From Macrotrachela quadricornifera (taxonomy: Eukaryota; Rotifera; Eurotatoria; Philodinida; Philodinidae), in NCBI GenBank assembly GCA_022393335.1, contig JAJEKB010021105.1, forward strand, positions 329,713 to 393,712: DNA of 64,000 nucleotides. Direction: 5' to 3'. A program made the position numbers and the translations under genes. The notes beneath the pieces were generated by a model. That model did not search any database and was not told the DNA's origin. It was given only the letters and a program-made list of their open reading frames with translations. This document shows, piece after piece, positions 25,038 to 36,989 of the stretch (its first letter is position 1; each line of letters starts with the position of its first letter).

Positions 25038-26649
25038 AAAAGAACAAGATGTTCGTTAGAGACAGACTTCGAAATTACCAAACGATTTACTCTAGAGAAA
25101 AGGCAAGATGAATATTCCTTCGAATGAAGGAAAAGTCATATGGAAAAAAATACTTTGTTCGTTCACTTGTCGTAGGTCAAAAAACATCAGGTTAAAGATC
25201 AATACTCAGATGTCTTCAATATCGAATTTTCGACCAATCATATTCTTTCATATTGGGAGGTCTGCTATTTAGAGTAATTAAGCATGATTGAGACTAATTA
25301 GAGATGTTTAGATAATTTCTTGCTATGAGTCGAGGTAATCAGATATTTTTGATATGTAGTACTACGTTGTGGAATTAAGCTTTTGATGCTCAAACTTCAA
25401 TTAATCAGATCTTCTCAATGGTAGCTCTAAATGTCTATGTAGCTCAAATTCTACTCAATATCAGATTTTTCAGACTTTATGCATTAGCTACTGATATCTT
25501 GCCCTTATGTGTGGTGGTTATGGTCCATTGAATTTTATAAGTATATTTTTAAGAATAGTATGAGCTACATTTTAGTAGTTATGGAAGTATTGAATGTACA
25601 CTGTAGTTAAAAAAGAATTAAATTTGATGTATTTTTGATCAGGCACTATATAAAAATGAGAATTTGAAATACCCCAGCTCTTATCAAATTATCGACTTCG
25701 AAGAAAAATGTATAGCTACATTTAATACATAACATAACAGTGATGAGTCATCTTTTCTATTATATACGTTGAATCTGTTAAAAAATTATTCTGTAATAGT
25801 CGATAGTATGATATGGAACAACTTAAAAAAATATATATACACTTGACTTTATGTAAGATATCATCAAATGGGAAAATAAGTAATGAATTAGATTTAATTT
25901 GTTATTTGTAAACAAGGCCTTAATTTACATTCAAATTTCAGTATATTCATTATAATTTATAATAGAATGGTATGTTTATTACAGTCTCAGACAAAGTGGC
26001 ATGCAACTAATCTTTATTTGATTAATGCTTCTTAAGAATACCACATGACAAAGATATAATAGTCATCGTTGTACTCCGCCACCTATTAAACCCTTTTTCT
26101 TCATAAAAGGATGATGTTTTGAATTATCCAATAATAAAAAAAAACTTCTTTACTATTTTAAACATTCATTAAGAATAAATAATGCTCGATGATGCGACTC
26201 ATTTAACCTTCAACTGGATACAATCTACTCAATATCTATCACTTCTCATTGAATTCTGTATTTGTAATCAAAGGCTTCTTTCTGACATTTAATGGTATAG
26301 AATGGTTATCATCAGAGGAGGAGTACAGAATATGAAAATTTCTTGATCTTATATTGAGATTTTTCACCTTTACTCCTCATTGAATATGTCGATCGATTAA
26401 ACTGATGGAAGAAATATCCTGAATTCTGGCTATTTGTAAAATATGCAAATACCTCTCATACATGCCTAAAAATATATAAATATCAGATTAATAAAACGTT
26501 TTTTTAACTGCACTGTGTCATATACAATCGTCTACAAGTTTACTTATACAAATTATTTGAAAAGATCTTTTTCATAAACGTATTGTCTACATTGTGTAAG
26601 ACTATTGCAATAAAGACAATATAATTAAAAATGATTTAATTTAATAAGA
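25038..26649. other. Intergenic, with third copy of the 8.1-kb dispersed repeat
   Basis: About 25116-25190 matches the repeats at 8098 and 8412 (GTCATATGGAAAAAA..., CACTTGTCGTAGGTCAA). The rest shows no gene. Confidence 0.5.
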
Positions 26650-26660
26650 ATATCATAAAC

Positions 26661-27161
26661 AAATTTTGAGGAAATAATAGATTTTGTGTAGTTTTTGGTG
26701 AATAGTTTTAATTTTATTCATTTTTATAATATTTTGGAATTTTCGATCTTATACGATCATTTTCAACATACCTCGACCTTTTCCAACTAGATGTTACATT
26801 ACATAAAACAAAAACAAAATGAACTAGACAAACATAAACATGAAAAATTATAGTTGAAACATCATTAACATTAACATAATTATTGACTTCATTATCTGGT
26901 GTTTTCTCAATATTTGAATGTTGTTAATCATGTTAATGCTAATGATGTTAATGTTAATGATGTTTCAACTATAATTTTTCATGTTTATGTTTGTCTAGTT
27001 CATTTTGTTTTTGTTTTATGTAATGTAACATCTAGTTGGAAAAGGTCGTGGTATGTTGAAAATGATCGTATAAGATCGAAAATTCCAAAATATTATAAAA
27101 ATGAATAAAATTAAAACTATTCACCAAAAACTACACAAAATCTATTATTTCCTCAAAATTT
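26661..27161. repeat. 217-bp inverted repeat, arms identical but for one base
   Basis: Arms 26661-26877 and 26945-27161 are inverse complements with a single mismatch that I can see (CCTCGACC against CCACGACC). They enclose a 67-base spacer. A 12-bp direct repeat, ATATCATAAACA, occurs at 26650-26661 and again at 27195-27206, slightly outside the right arm. The near-identity implies a recent origin or ongoing conversion between arms. ORF 26899-27108 is an accident of the arm and not a gene. Confidence 0.9.
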
Positions 27162-27576
27162 ATTATAAAAATCTCAAGAATCTATAACTTTCATATATCA
27201 TAAACAGTTGAGTATTATATTTTTAAATAACTGGCGTTCTTAATCAATAAAACAAATGTTAGAAGATATTTGTATAGATATAGTTTTATTAGAGTGTTAC
27301 AAGTTTTGTGTTAAGGCTAATTGAAATGAGTGTTCATTTTCATTGATCTAGTGTTCGCGTTCAAATTTTGACCTGTATCATTCGAATCTATTTTTGAATC
27401 CATTCAAAGCAGAATTTCGTGGATATAATTCATTGAGTTCTATCGATCCATATAAATAGATTGAAACGATCTATTCTTTTGAAGTTTTCACAAGCGTTTA
27501 CGTATTTTACAGATAGTTGATCGTACGTGATAGAGATAAATATAAAAATATAGTTTATGTTAGTGGCAACAAAAAT

Positions 27577-28003
27577 AAGTTTCAACAAGAAAAAATCGTG
27601 ATTTCTACCTGAAATACCAGAGGTTCAAGTCATTCTTTGAGAAAGTCGAAGAAGGATAAGGTTTCCTAGGTTATCATAATGTTTAGGCTTCTATTTTTGT
27701 TATACATTAAAGATTACTAGACTAGCGCAACTTTCCAGGGATTATTGTTTTCAATGTATTGTGTCGAAAGTTGAGATTTTAAAGAATAGCGAATTTTTAC
27801 ATAATTTGGATCAAAATGCTTTTTTTTTTTAGGAATCCTTTGAAAATTGCACTAATCTAGTGACTTTCCACCTATAACAAAGATAGAAGCTTTAGTTATT
27901 GTAATAACCTGGAAAGTTTTGCTCTCCTTCGACGTTTCTAAAAAATGATATGAATCTCTAGTATTTCAAACAGAAATGACAATTTTTTTCAGCAAAACCC
28001 GTT
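27577..28003. mobile_element. Old foldback element, arms about 160 bp
   Basis: The left arm (about 27577-27745) and right arm (about 27838-28003) pair imperfectly. Examples are ACTAGACTAGCGCAACTTTC against the inverse of the sequence around 27847-27872, and ACCTGAAATACCAGAG against CTCTAGTATTTCAAACAG. The spacer is about 95 bases. Divergence is far greater than in the neighbouring 26.7-27.2 kb repeat. Confidence 0.6.
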
Positions 28004-28479
28004 GTTTTCGTTTACTTTTTTTTTAACCTTTGACCTGGAACAGACAGACAGACACACGCACTAAACATTATATATAGATTACTTAACATAGTAGAATGAG
28101 GTTGATATTCAAACTTTTCTTCTATCGATTTCAATATATCAATGGATATAAAAAAAATATCCGTCACTAAAACATCTAGATTTTACTTTATCTATATATT
28201 TAGAGAATTTTACACCATTTATATCAAGAACAAAGTTAATTGGCAATTGATCCTCAGTTATAATGGAATAGATATTTTTCTAGAATCAAATTTTACAGTA
28301 AAACTTATTAAAATAATTACATGCATTAGACTTGTGAGAATTTATTCATTTTTTGCGCTACCTACACGATCGATATGTACATCAATAAAAATTCGTTATA
28401 ACAATTTCCTACTCGTTGTTAAGAATCCAAAAGGAAATGAAAGATTCATTTTGATGATGATATTATCTCTTTATTTTAG

Positions 28480-29399
28480 TCCCACTTCGTGGAAGTTGGA
28501 TAGATATTCCTGCAAATGCCAAATGGAACAACAATGGTTATACGGCGACTGGAGAAAATCCGTCACTTTATAGACCTCGTGGATTATATGTAGATGAGGA
28601 CCAGACCGTTTATTTTGCTGATCAAAGGAATCACTGTATTGTTGCATGGCAATTTGGTAAAAGAAATGGACAAGTAGTTGCAGGTGGACACGGGCAAGGA
28701 TGTGGTCTTGACCAATTGAATCAACCAACAGATGTAATTGTAGACAACGAGGGAGATAGCCTTATTATATGCGATTTTGCGAACAACAGAGTAGTTCGAT
28801 GGCCTCGTCAAAATGGAAGAAGTGGAGAAATAATTATCCCTAATATTTCTTGTAGGAATTTGACTACGGATGAAAATGGATTTCTCTATGTCACCGATTA
28901 TTGCAAGCACGAAGTAAGGCGATACCGAATGGGAGAAATGCAAGGAAAAGTAGTGGCTGGTGGAAATGGACGTGGAAATCGTTTCGATCAGCTCAATTAT
29001 CCCAGTTATATATTCATCGATCGAGAACATTCAGTATACGTGTCTGATGAAGAAAATCATCGTGTGATGAAATGGACAGAAGGGGCAAAAGAAGGTATTG
29101 TTGTCGCTGGTAGTCGAGGATATGGAAATAGTCTAACACACTTGAATAGTCCTCGAGGAGTCCTAGTTGATCAGTTGGGTACTCTTTATATAGCTGATGC
29201 AGGAAATAATCGAATCGTACGGTGGCCTAAAGGATCACAACAAGGCGATGTTATTATTGGTGGAAATGGTCAAGGAATACAAGCAAATCAACTGAATTGG
29301 CCCGAGGGATTATCCTTTACTCGACAGGGTGATCTCTATGTTGTCGATTTTAATAATTCTCGGATACAACAATTTATACTTGAAATGTCATCCAATTAA
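28480..29399 (+). CDS. NHL-repeat beta-propeller protein (first exon not found)
   Basis: The last exon begins after the acceptor TTATTTTAG at 28471-28479 in phase 1 and runs to the stop at 29397-29399; about 306 codons. At least five NHL-type blades are visible, each with a P.G(L/V).VD...(L/V)Y.AD..NHR(V/I).(R/K)W pattern: for example RPRGLYVDEDQTVYFADQ, SPRGVLVDQLGTLYIADA and WPEGLSFTRQGDLYVVDF. These are linked by VVAGG.G.G...QLN turns. NHL propellers are binding platforms. In bdelloids many are secreted or membrane-anchored, but here the N-terminal exon, where a signal peptide would be, could not be identified in 28080-28470. The ORF at 28142-28573 in that space is not convincing as coding. 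AATAAA follows at about 29414. Confidence 0.82.
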
Positions 29400-30564
29400 A
29401 TGAAATAGTTAATGAATAAACTTTATTTATTTCAATTATTGATTATTTACGTATCGATTTGTAATTTCATTTAAAAGAAATAAAAGAATAAAAATCGATT
29501 GATATGCACGCATTCACGTGCATGCAAGACAATATATGTACATAAAAATCGTCGTGGGATGAAGTAATATAAAGGACATGTACTACACTAAAAAGAAAGT
29601 TAAACAATAGGAAAAAGAAAGAAAAATACTCGCATATAAATATACTACTTTTTTCTTTCAAGATAATAGTAATAAACTTATTTACACAAAAAGGTGATGC
29701 TTAAAAGAGTATGCATGAGACCATCAAGGATTTCAAGTAATTTTGATTTTTTTCGAAGTCAAATTATATGGGAAAATGTTGAGCAGCATCCTATTTATGG
29801 AGCATGGAAAATTGCATCGATTCGGATATTTCACTTTTCTGAACGGACGAGTTTTTCTGGAAATATCTCTGATTTTTTAAATTTATAAAATTTTTCAGTA
29901 TTTCTGATTTTTATAGTTACTTTTAATTTAACAAAAATATCGATTATTGACTGTTGTAGAGCATTTAATTATACACAAGATGAGCTACCTTTCAATGCTT
30001 GCAATAGAGTATATCAGATCAAAATTGTGGAAATAAATTTATCGAATAGAGATATTAATGAACAACTGGTATTAAAACTATTTTTTTCCAACGAATATTT
30101 TTTAAAAAGAATTACATATTCGGAATTAGCATTAAATTCTGAGTAAAATGACTTTCGTTTTTTACGGATTATTTGAGGATCATGGAACCATCTAATAAAA
30201 TTGAGTCCAAAATTATTGCCAATCTCACTTTAACAAAAAGATACGACTGTTGCCCTATCTATGCCTATAGACTTGTTTATAGGTTTACAATCCTAAATAA
30301 TTGTTGATTAATAGATATTTTATTTAGTTTATGGAATATAATACATAAAATATGAGAGTATTGATTTTTATGATATTTTGTGATTAAATTTACTGTTGAA
30401 GAAATGAAAATTAAAAGTTAGAAAATCTTTCTATGTGTACTTAGTTTATTAGAACTTTCTTAGTTCTTATCTTTGAAGTTTATCAATTTTAATTCATTTG
30501 TGTTTTTCGATTATATTTATTAATCTTTCTTGTATAAATCATAATCTACTAAGTTTTATTTATT
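29400..30564. other. Intergenic, no gene seen
   Basis: AT-rich sequence between the NHL gene and the 3' end of the minus-strand GST gene. The ORF at 29694-29888 has no protein-family features. Confidence 0.45.
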
Positions 30565-31197
30565 TTAAAATGGTGTAATAGGTCGTTCATCCAAGTATTT
30601 CTTTATATTTAGATTATTGTTAATAGTATCAAATGTGTCTTTGAAATGAATATCTAATTCAATCTTCATTTGTGGTGCAGCTTTGATAACTCTTTCGATT
30701 GAAAGATAAACAAACAGATCAGCCCATGATAATTTGTTTCCAACAAAAAATTTTGTATCATCACTATAAGTTTTCTTAAGAATCATTAATTGCTTAACAT
30801 ATTTCATAAGATCACCAGCTAAAAATTTTTCAAGTTCTTGAGTCTTCTTATTTTCATCTTTTTCAAATAATACTTTCGTATGAAATATATCATTCATATC
30901 TCGTTGAGTATCGACAACAGCATCGATCTTAGCTGATTCAAGATTATCTTTACCAGCTAGATCTGTTTCACGTGCTACATAACGAGCAATAGTTAATGAT
31001 TGTGGTATTTGAGTTCCATCTGATAGCTCAAGTACTGGACATTGACCAAGTAACATTTTAGGTTTATATTCAGGCCATTGAGAAGTTTCAATACGAATAT
31101 CATTCCAAGTACGACCAGCAGCAGCAAATATTAAACGAATAAGTTCAGCACGAGCTCGTAAATTGAAATAGTATAATTTAAGAGGAACAGAGCTCAT
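30565..31197 (-). CDS. Glutathione S-transferase, sigma-like class
   Basis: Intron-less, 210 residues, the usual GST length. The N-terminal thioredoxin-fold domain (about 5-83) starts KLYYFNLRARAELIRLIFA, where the Tyr of YYFN is the expected catalytic residue that activates glutathione. The glutathione-site signature QCPVLELSDGTQIPQSLTIA (about 52-71) has the cis-Pro and the Gln-Ser pair. The C-terminal all-helical domain (about 88-210) carries the conserved FVGNKLSWADLFVY N-capping/Asp motif. These features match the sigma class, which includes haematopoietic prostaglandin D synthase and invertebrate detoxification GSTs. It is cytosolic and conjugates glutathione to electrophiles or peroxides. 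It is divergently transcribed from the dehydrogenase gene, with about 900 bases between. Confidence 0.93.
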   Translation of the reverse strand: MSSVPLKLYYFNLRARAELIRLIFAAAGRTWNDIRIETSQWPEYKPKMLLGQCPVLELSDGTQIPQSLTIARYVARETDLAGKDNLESAKIDAVVDTQRDMNDIFHTKVLFEKDENKKTQELEKFLAGDLMKYVKQLMILKKTYSDDTKFFVGNKLSWADLFVYLSIERVIKAAPQMKIELDIHFKDTFDTINNNLNIKKYLDERPITPF

Positions 31198-32100
31198 GTT
31201 TGTATATTAAATTAACGAGTATAATAAGATAATTGAGAACAAGAATATATATTTGGCCTAGTTGCTCGTTTCTTTATTAATAGTATGTTATTACACAATA
31301 GTATGTCAATAACAGAAAAATGATAAAGAATAGGTCAAGATAAACTAGATTAGTTGTAATCTAGTTCCATGGAATGGCCATTTTGAATTGATGTATTTTG
31401 CACTCTCGATAAAAAATTATTACAAATCACATTTATACCTAAATCGATTGTGAATTTATTCGAAATTGAACATAAAATATGAATAAAATGGATCTCACAA
31501 AATATAGATGTCACCTTTCTCCTATGTTGTTAATTCGCGAGATGTTTGTTGCAAAAAATAATTAACGTTCGATGTCATATAAAATTTTAATGTATAAAAT
31601 ATCCCATCGATTTATTCGATAACAATAGAAAATGATGTTAAGCAATATTGAAAGTGAACGAAAATTATTTTTATATGTTGAAAAGATGCACAATAAGTTC
31701 TTGCAAGAAAATAGAACATTTTCAAAATTTTAATTATTTTTATCATTTGGGTAAGGTAAAGATAATAACAAAACAATCGTTTCGTTCTCTTGTTCTATAA
31801 GGTCGTCCTTATCTGTGTTGTTTTTTGTTTTGTGGTGAGTTGCTTGTTGTATAATGTATGAGAAGGACGAGTTAGAATATGAGAAAGAAATATATACAAT
31901 CCAAAATCTCTCATATTATCAATGTAAACTTTCTGTTTAGCAAATTTTGTCCTATCGTTTGCATATTTTACTGTTTTTTAACTAAGAAAGAAACAATCTT
32001 TTTAAAAAGTCTTAAATTATAAGATCCGTTTCTTAAAGATACTAAACGACAAGAGACTTATACATTTTTCTTTGCATGCTTTCAGAAAAAGTTATAAACA
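31198..32100. promoter_or_regulatory. Shared upstream region of divergent GST and dehydrogenase genes
   Basis: The two genes point away from each other, so both promoters must lie in these 903 bases. No TATA or known response element can be assigned with confidence. Apart from promoters I see nothing in it. Confidence 0.4.
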
Positions 32101-33075
32101 ATGAATATCACTATTCTCGATGATTATTTTGATACTATTCGTACACTTCAATGTTATCGTAAATTGGATGGTCATAATGTAACTATATGGAATGATCATG
32201 TGCAAGATATAGATGCACTTGTGGAACGACTTAAAGAGACTGATGTTCTTGTATTAATTCGTGAACGCACTCAGATTCGTGGTGAGCTTCTCGAACGATT
32301 ACCTCGTCTAAAAATGATTAGTCAACGTAGTGTCTATCCTCACATTGATATCGATGTATGTACTCGAATAGGTATTCTTGTCTCATCTAATCAACATGTT
32401 GACAGTCCTTCATACGCTACAGCTGAACTAACTTGGGCACTTATACTTGCATCCGTGCGTCAGATTCCTCAACAAGTAGCTGCACTTAAAGCAGGCAAAT
32501 GGCAAATTGGTATTGGATCTACATTGCGTGGAAAAACACTTGGCATCTATGGTTACGGTAGAATTGGTAGTACTATTGCTAGTTATGGAACTGCATTTGG
32601 TATGAAAATACTTGTTTGGGCACGTGAAATATCTCTTGATCGTGCTCGTGCCGATGGTTATGCGACAGCGAGTAGCAAAAAAGAATTTTTCGAAACATGT
32701 GATGTTCTATCACTTCATATGCGTTTAGTTGAGACAACGCGTGGCATCGTTAGTGCTGAAGATCTTGCATGTATGAAGCCAACTGCTTTGCTAGTTAACA
32801 CGAGTCGGGCAGGATTAATTGAACCAGGTGCATTGGTCAATGCTTTACGTACGGGTCGACCAGGCATGGCAGCTGTTGATGTTTACGAACATGAACCGAT
32901 GCGTGACATCAACAATCCTCTTCTAACAATGGACAATGTAATCTGTACGCCTCATATTGGATATGTGTCGATTGATGAGTATGAAATTCAGTTTGCTGAT
33001 ATTTTTGATCAAATTTTAGCGTATGTCGCTGGAACACCTATTCATGTAGTCAATCCAAAAGTCATCAGTCAGTAA
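32101..33075 (+). CDS. D-2-hydroxyacid dehydrogenase family protein, bacterial type
   Basis: Intron-less, 324 residues, full length for the family. The substrate-binding domain (about 1-100 and 290-324) encloses a Rossmann domain. The dinucleotide loop is GYGRIG at 151-156. Catalytic residues are all present: Arg236 in NTSRAG, Glu265 in DVYEHEP and His285 in TPHIGY. The enzyme would reduce a 2-oxoacid to a D-2-hydroxyacid, or the reverse, in the cytosol; the substrate is unknown. At the end of the second Rossmann strand the sequence is LVWARE, without the Asp that usually selects NAD, so NADP use is possible (inference). From family knowledge the protein resembles the proteobacterial 'D-2-hydroxyacid dehydrogenase family' far more than animal PHGDH, GRHPR or CtBP. 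Base composition is less AT-rich than surrounding DNA. AATAAA is present at 33136-33141. Confidence 0.93.
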   Translation: MNITILDDYFDTIRTLQCYRKLDGHNVTIWNDHVQDIDALVERLKETDVLVLIRERTQIRGELLERLPRLKMISQRSVYPHIDIDVCTRIGILVSSNQHVDSPSYATAELTWALILASVRQIPQQVAALKAGKWQIGIGSTLRGKTLGIYGYGRIGSTIASYGTAFGMKILVWAREISLDRARADGYATASSKKEFFETCDVLSLHMRLVETTRGIVSAEDLACMKPTALLVNTSRAGLIEPGALVNALRTGRPGMAAVDVYEHEPMRDINNPLLTMDNVICTPHIGYVSIDEYEIQFADIFDQILAYVAGTPIHVVNPKVISQ

Positions 33076-33686
33076 CACAAATCCACAATTCTTGTCATTC
33101 TTCATCGAAAGTCTCTAAATTTATTTTGTCCACTAAATAAATGTTGCCTTCTCTCTGACGTAAAGTTGATGTTCTATAAATGATTATGTAACATTAAGTT
33201 CAACAAGTATAATATTTTTTTACTTATCTATCTTATGATCCACTTCAAGTTTTGAAATGAATAAAAGAATTTCTATTAAAAACACAATAATAGTTATTTT
33301 TTTGAAAAACTTTATTTGAAATGTTATGAATCAAATTTGGAACAGAATCGAAAAATATTCTGAGACGAAATTTTTGTAGCTTTTATCATTAACGAAAGAT
33401 GTAAACTCATTGCATAAAGATAGTTTTATTGTAGCAGACTTATCAACAAGTATTCTAATATTACATTAGAGATAATTCTGGGTTCTTCTTTTTACATTCA
33501 AAAATTGACATGTGAATTATATGAATTGTTTAATAGTTATTTACAGGTTTTTTTAAATAAAATAATGAGAATAATGACAAAGGAAAATGTCATTGCAATA
33601 TAAATGAGGATTTACAAAAAAAAAATTGAAAAGTTTTTTCTGTTCAATTGTTCATGATTGATTTCCAAACACTAAACCAAAAGAAC
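33076..33686. other. Intergenic between convergent genes, no gene seen
   Basis: 3' flanks of the + strand dehydrogenase and the - strand Ly6-like gene. Nothing else is recognisable. Confidence 0.5.
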
Positions 33687-34134
33687 TTAGACAAAATCAT
33701 TTCCATTGCATTTATCAGTTGAACAACAATAATATGCACCAGTGAAACCCCCTGAGTCGGACAAACAATTCATTTTTATACCACGTTCTATATATAAGAG
33801 AAATATTGATTTGAAAACGTATGTCTATAACGAGAGAAGACAGAAACTTTGTTGTATCAAAAGAAAACAATAAAGAAAAACGGGCATTACTTACATAACA
33901 TGAAGCACTAGTGGATGTTGAAGATGTTGTCGCCGTACTTTGGCTGATACTGTTGCATGATGAGCATGAATAACATTCCAAACCGGTAGCAACTTGATGT
34001 AAGACTAAATAGAATAAGTTTTCATCTTAATCATTTATTAAATTATTTGTTAGCTACAAACAAAAGCATATTTCAATGTACTAACCCAAAAATATAATGT
34101 AACCGAAACTAATATAACGAAGTGATGGGGGCAT
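33687..34134 (-). CDS. Ly6/uPAR-like three-finger secreted protein
   Basis: Three exons on the minus strand, 34134-34086, 34004-33895 and 33824-33687, join in phase to give 98 residues. The signal peptide covers about 1-24 (ISFGYIIFLVLHQVATG), with cleavage near LECYSC. The mature part has eight cysteines and ends in CCSTDKCN, the diagnostic end of the three-finger (Ly6/uPAR) fold. The middle has a Thr/Ser-rich loop. There is no hydrophobic tail, so a GPI anchor is unlikely and the protein is probably secreted. The third exon's acceptor (before 33824) was chosen because a nearer one at 33788 would put a stop in frame; that boundary is the least certain. Three-finger proteins act as receptor or channel modulators and have many other roles. 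No specific function is implied. Confidence 0.78.
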
Positions 34135-36041
34135 TTAAAGATGATGAAATGAGTTACTTTTTTATTTGATTTTATGCACTGTTTGTGAAGATTGCATGGC
34201 ATCTTTTATACACTGATTTCTTTTTTACTTCTGTTTTTTTCACAAGAATTTGTTAAGGTAGATAAAATAGGTAGGTTATAAAAAAAATAACCTTGATGCT
34301 ATGTGTGAGATATTTTTAATATTAACAAGATCGTTTGAAGGTTCTGGCCATTAGTTTTATTGAGTTGTTTTTTCATTATTTTAATTTAAATATACGAAAT
34401 TGAGTGATCGACAATTTTCTCCATATTATATTAGTTGAATGGTAAGAATAGAAAGAGGATAATTTTCTTTTTTGTTTAAATAACAGATTGAAAAGCAGGC
34501 AATCGATGAAAGTATCTAATATCAACGATGCAATTATTTGGAGTTAAACTGAAACCAAATATTCATCGACTGAAAAAACGCATGTATGAAGTTTTACAAA
34601 TTTTTACTGTTCATTAGATAATTGCAATACGATTTCAAAAAATACTTTAACGTATACATTACAAATTTTTCACCACTCTCTAACTTGGGGGTGTGCCAAT
34701 TCTGAAAGCGGAAGCAGGTTCATCGGCTCTTTATTTCATCTTCTCACAGTCCATGACATTGAACTGTCACATGCCTACGCTTCGCCTCTACCATAGTAAA
34801 AAGTATATTATGATCACATAAAATCACAATTAACAAGAGAGCGTTCTATAAAAAAAACATTCTATACTGATTTATATGACTGCGAGACTGTGTACTCTAT
34901 ATCTAATAAAGAATATGTTTTGTCTCTTTCTCTCACCAATTTGATTGATTAATCTCTGAATGGTGCCAAAATCAGGTATGTCATGGATAGTACTTATGAT
35001 AACATTTTCAAATTAAATTCTATTTTCTACTTTTTGTTGACTATTGTAAGCTTATCATGCGATGCGAGCTCGACGAATGGTTGAGAACTTAAAATATACA
35101 ATTTTTGTTGGTTTTACTCCAATTACCCAATATCCATTGAATTTTAAGCACTCGAAAACTGGTTTCTCTCGACTTCTTTTGACATATTCCAACCGCTTGA
35201 GAAAATGAAATATATTCTCTTTATAATTTAATAATATTAATAAAAGTATTCATTCTTTTTATAATATGATGGTGTGCTCTTTGAAGTTTTATTCTACATG
35301 CATTTTCGAATAGAATGTTGATTGTCTTAGAGATACTTTTCAACCCTTTTGTAACAGTATTACAGAAAAAAATTAATGAAGTTCATGATTTCTATAAAAA
35401 TGAACTACTATCATTTTTTCAGGCTGTTGCAATAGTCTACTTCATTCCATTACTAATCTCATACTTAATTATGACCAAATACTTTCCAACAAAGCCATTC
35501 AATGTATAGTTCATCAAGCAACTTCATCAAGAAGACTCACTATCTTATTTATAAAAGAGTACAGAGATGATTGGTAATAGTATAAGAGATCTCTGTTCTC
35601 TTTAGAAAATTCTGCAAAAATCTTTGTCATCTCGTAATTACGTATTTCTTTCAGAATCTACGGTTTTCCAAACCATTCGTTTTATGAAGAGATCAAGTTT
35701 AATTTCATCATTCATTCAATTACTATTTTATCGAACAGTATGATATGAATTCCACATAACGGACGCACAAAGTTAGTGACCAATGAGAAATAATGACTAT
35801 CGGTCATGAACGACAACCATTTGTACACAAAGAACAGATAATAAGCATGAAGGAAAAAGACAATGAGAGAGTGAAAAGGTGACCTGTATTCTGATACGCT
35901 GCATCAAATTTCCATACGATAATAAATTTTCTATCACATCCTTTGTGATGCAATATGACCATGATATATAAATCAATTGTTTGAGCGTGTGTATGTTACA
36001 TATTTTTTTCTTCTTCATCAAACATCATTTCAGTGGCAAAT
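34135..36041. other. Intergenic; one doubtful small ORF
   Basis: An ORF at 35315-35509 (+) encodes 64 residues with one hydrophobic stretch (FFQAVAIVYFIPLLISYLIM). It might be a last exon or nothing, and no partner exons were found. The rest shows no gene. Confidence 0.35.
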
Positions 36042-36383
36042 ATGGTTGGAGTTCGATGTCTAGCTATCATCTTTACATTAATCGTATTGACTTTCGTAAC
36101 AACTGTACAATGTCAAAGTAAGTTAAAATTAGTTGAAAAATCTCTTTATTTCATATGATAACATGTTTTCTGTTTAGATAAGCCCGATCGACGATGTCGT
36201 GGACGCTTCGAAACATACGAATCATGTGGTACGGCATGTCCAAAAACTTGTAAAGATATTTTGAAACCAAATCCTAATAAAGCGTGTACATATCAATGTA
36301 TATCAGGCTGCTTTTGTCGTGATGGTTATGTACGTGCAAGTACACGAAGTAGTCCATGTGTTTCTGCTAAAAGCTGTCGTTGA
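36042..36383 (+). CDS. Secreted TIL-domain (trypsin-inhibitor-like) small protein
   Basis: Exons 36042-36117 and 36178-36383 (60-nt intron, phase 1) give 93 residues. The signal peptide is about 1-24 (CLAIIFTLIVLTFVTTVQC). The mature part carries about ten cysteines in the TIL arrangement: RRCRGRFETYESCGTACPKT, then C..C, YQCISGCFCRDGYVR, C and a final C. TIL domains are compact canonical inhibitors of serine proteases, and the family also includes subunits of larger mucin- or von Willebrand-like proteins. One domain and nothing else suggests a stand-alone inhibitor in secretions. The protease-contact loop lies near KDILKPNPNKACT, but the P1 residue cannot be fixed by eye. AATAAA is at about 36443. 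Confidence 0.88.
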
Positions 36384-36989
36384 ATTGCTTAAATATTGAA
36401 ATATAATTTGTTTTTGTTTCATGTATTCATATAATCTTAGGAAATAAATGAAAATAATATGTGTAAGTATCATTAATCTTGATATATTCAATGCGTTTTG
36501 AATGGTATCTTTGATATTTGTCTTATCGACAATTTTGTGTGAATGTTGGCCTAATATGAGTTTCTTTTCCTTTCGTCCATCCTATTTTCTGAACCACGAT
36601 CTAAAAGCAATGTTGAGGTGTATAGGTATAGAAATTTGCAGTCCTTCTCATTGACATGACAGTTACCTGTATTTTTTCATTTATAGTGTAAGTAAGTAGC
36701 TCAATCGTATTTCACATTTTGACCTTAAAGAAATTGTGTAAACCACTTTTTACAGAAAATAGGTATATGAAAAATCAAAACTATGAATATCTCTGAAAAG
36801 ACTTCTTATTAGGAACATAATGTGTACCTATTTCTGAGGAGATGAAATAAGTTGAGATTTTTCTCACATACAGTTTGCCAGAAAAGTAACGCAATCACTT
36901 CACATCGAATATATAATGGATCTTGTATGAATTTAAAACTTCTCAAAAATAGACGTAACTAATACTCAATGAAAAGGAGCAGGAAAAGT

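Noticed and set aside
26899..27108. 69-codon ORF with hydrophobic stretch
   Set aside because: It is encoded by the right arm of a near-perfect inverted repeat. The mirror arm shows it is structural DNA and not a gene.
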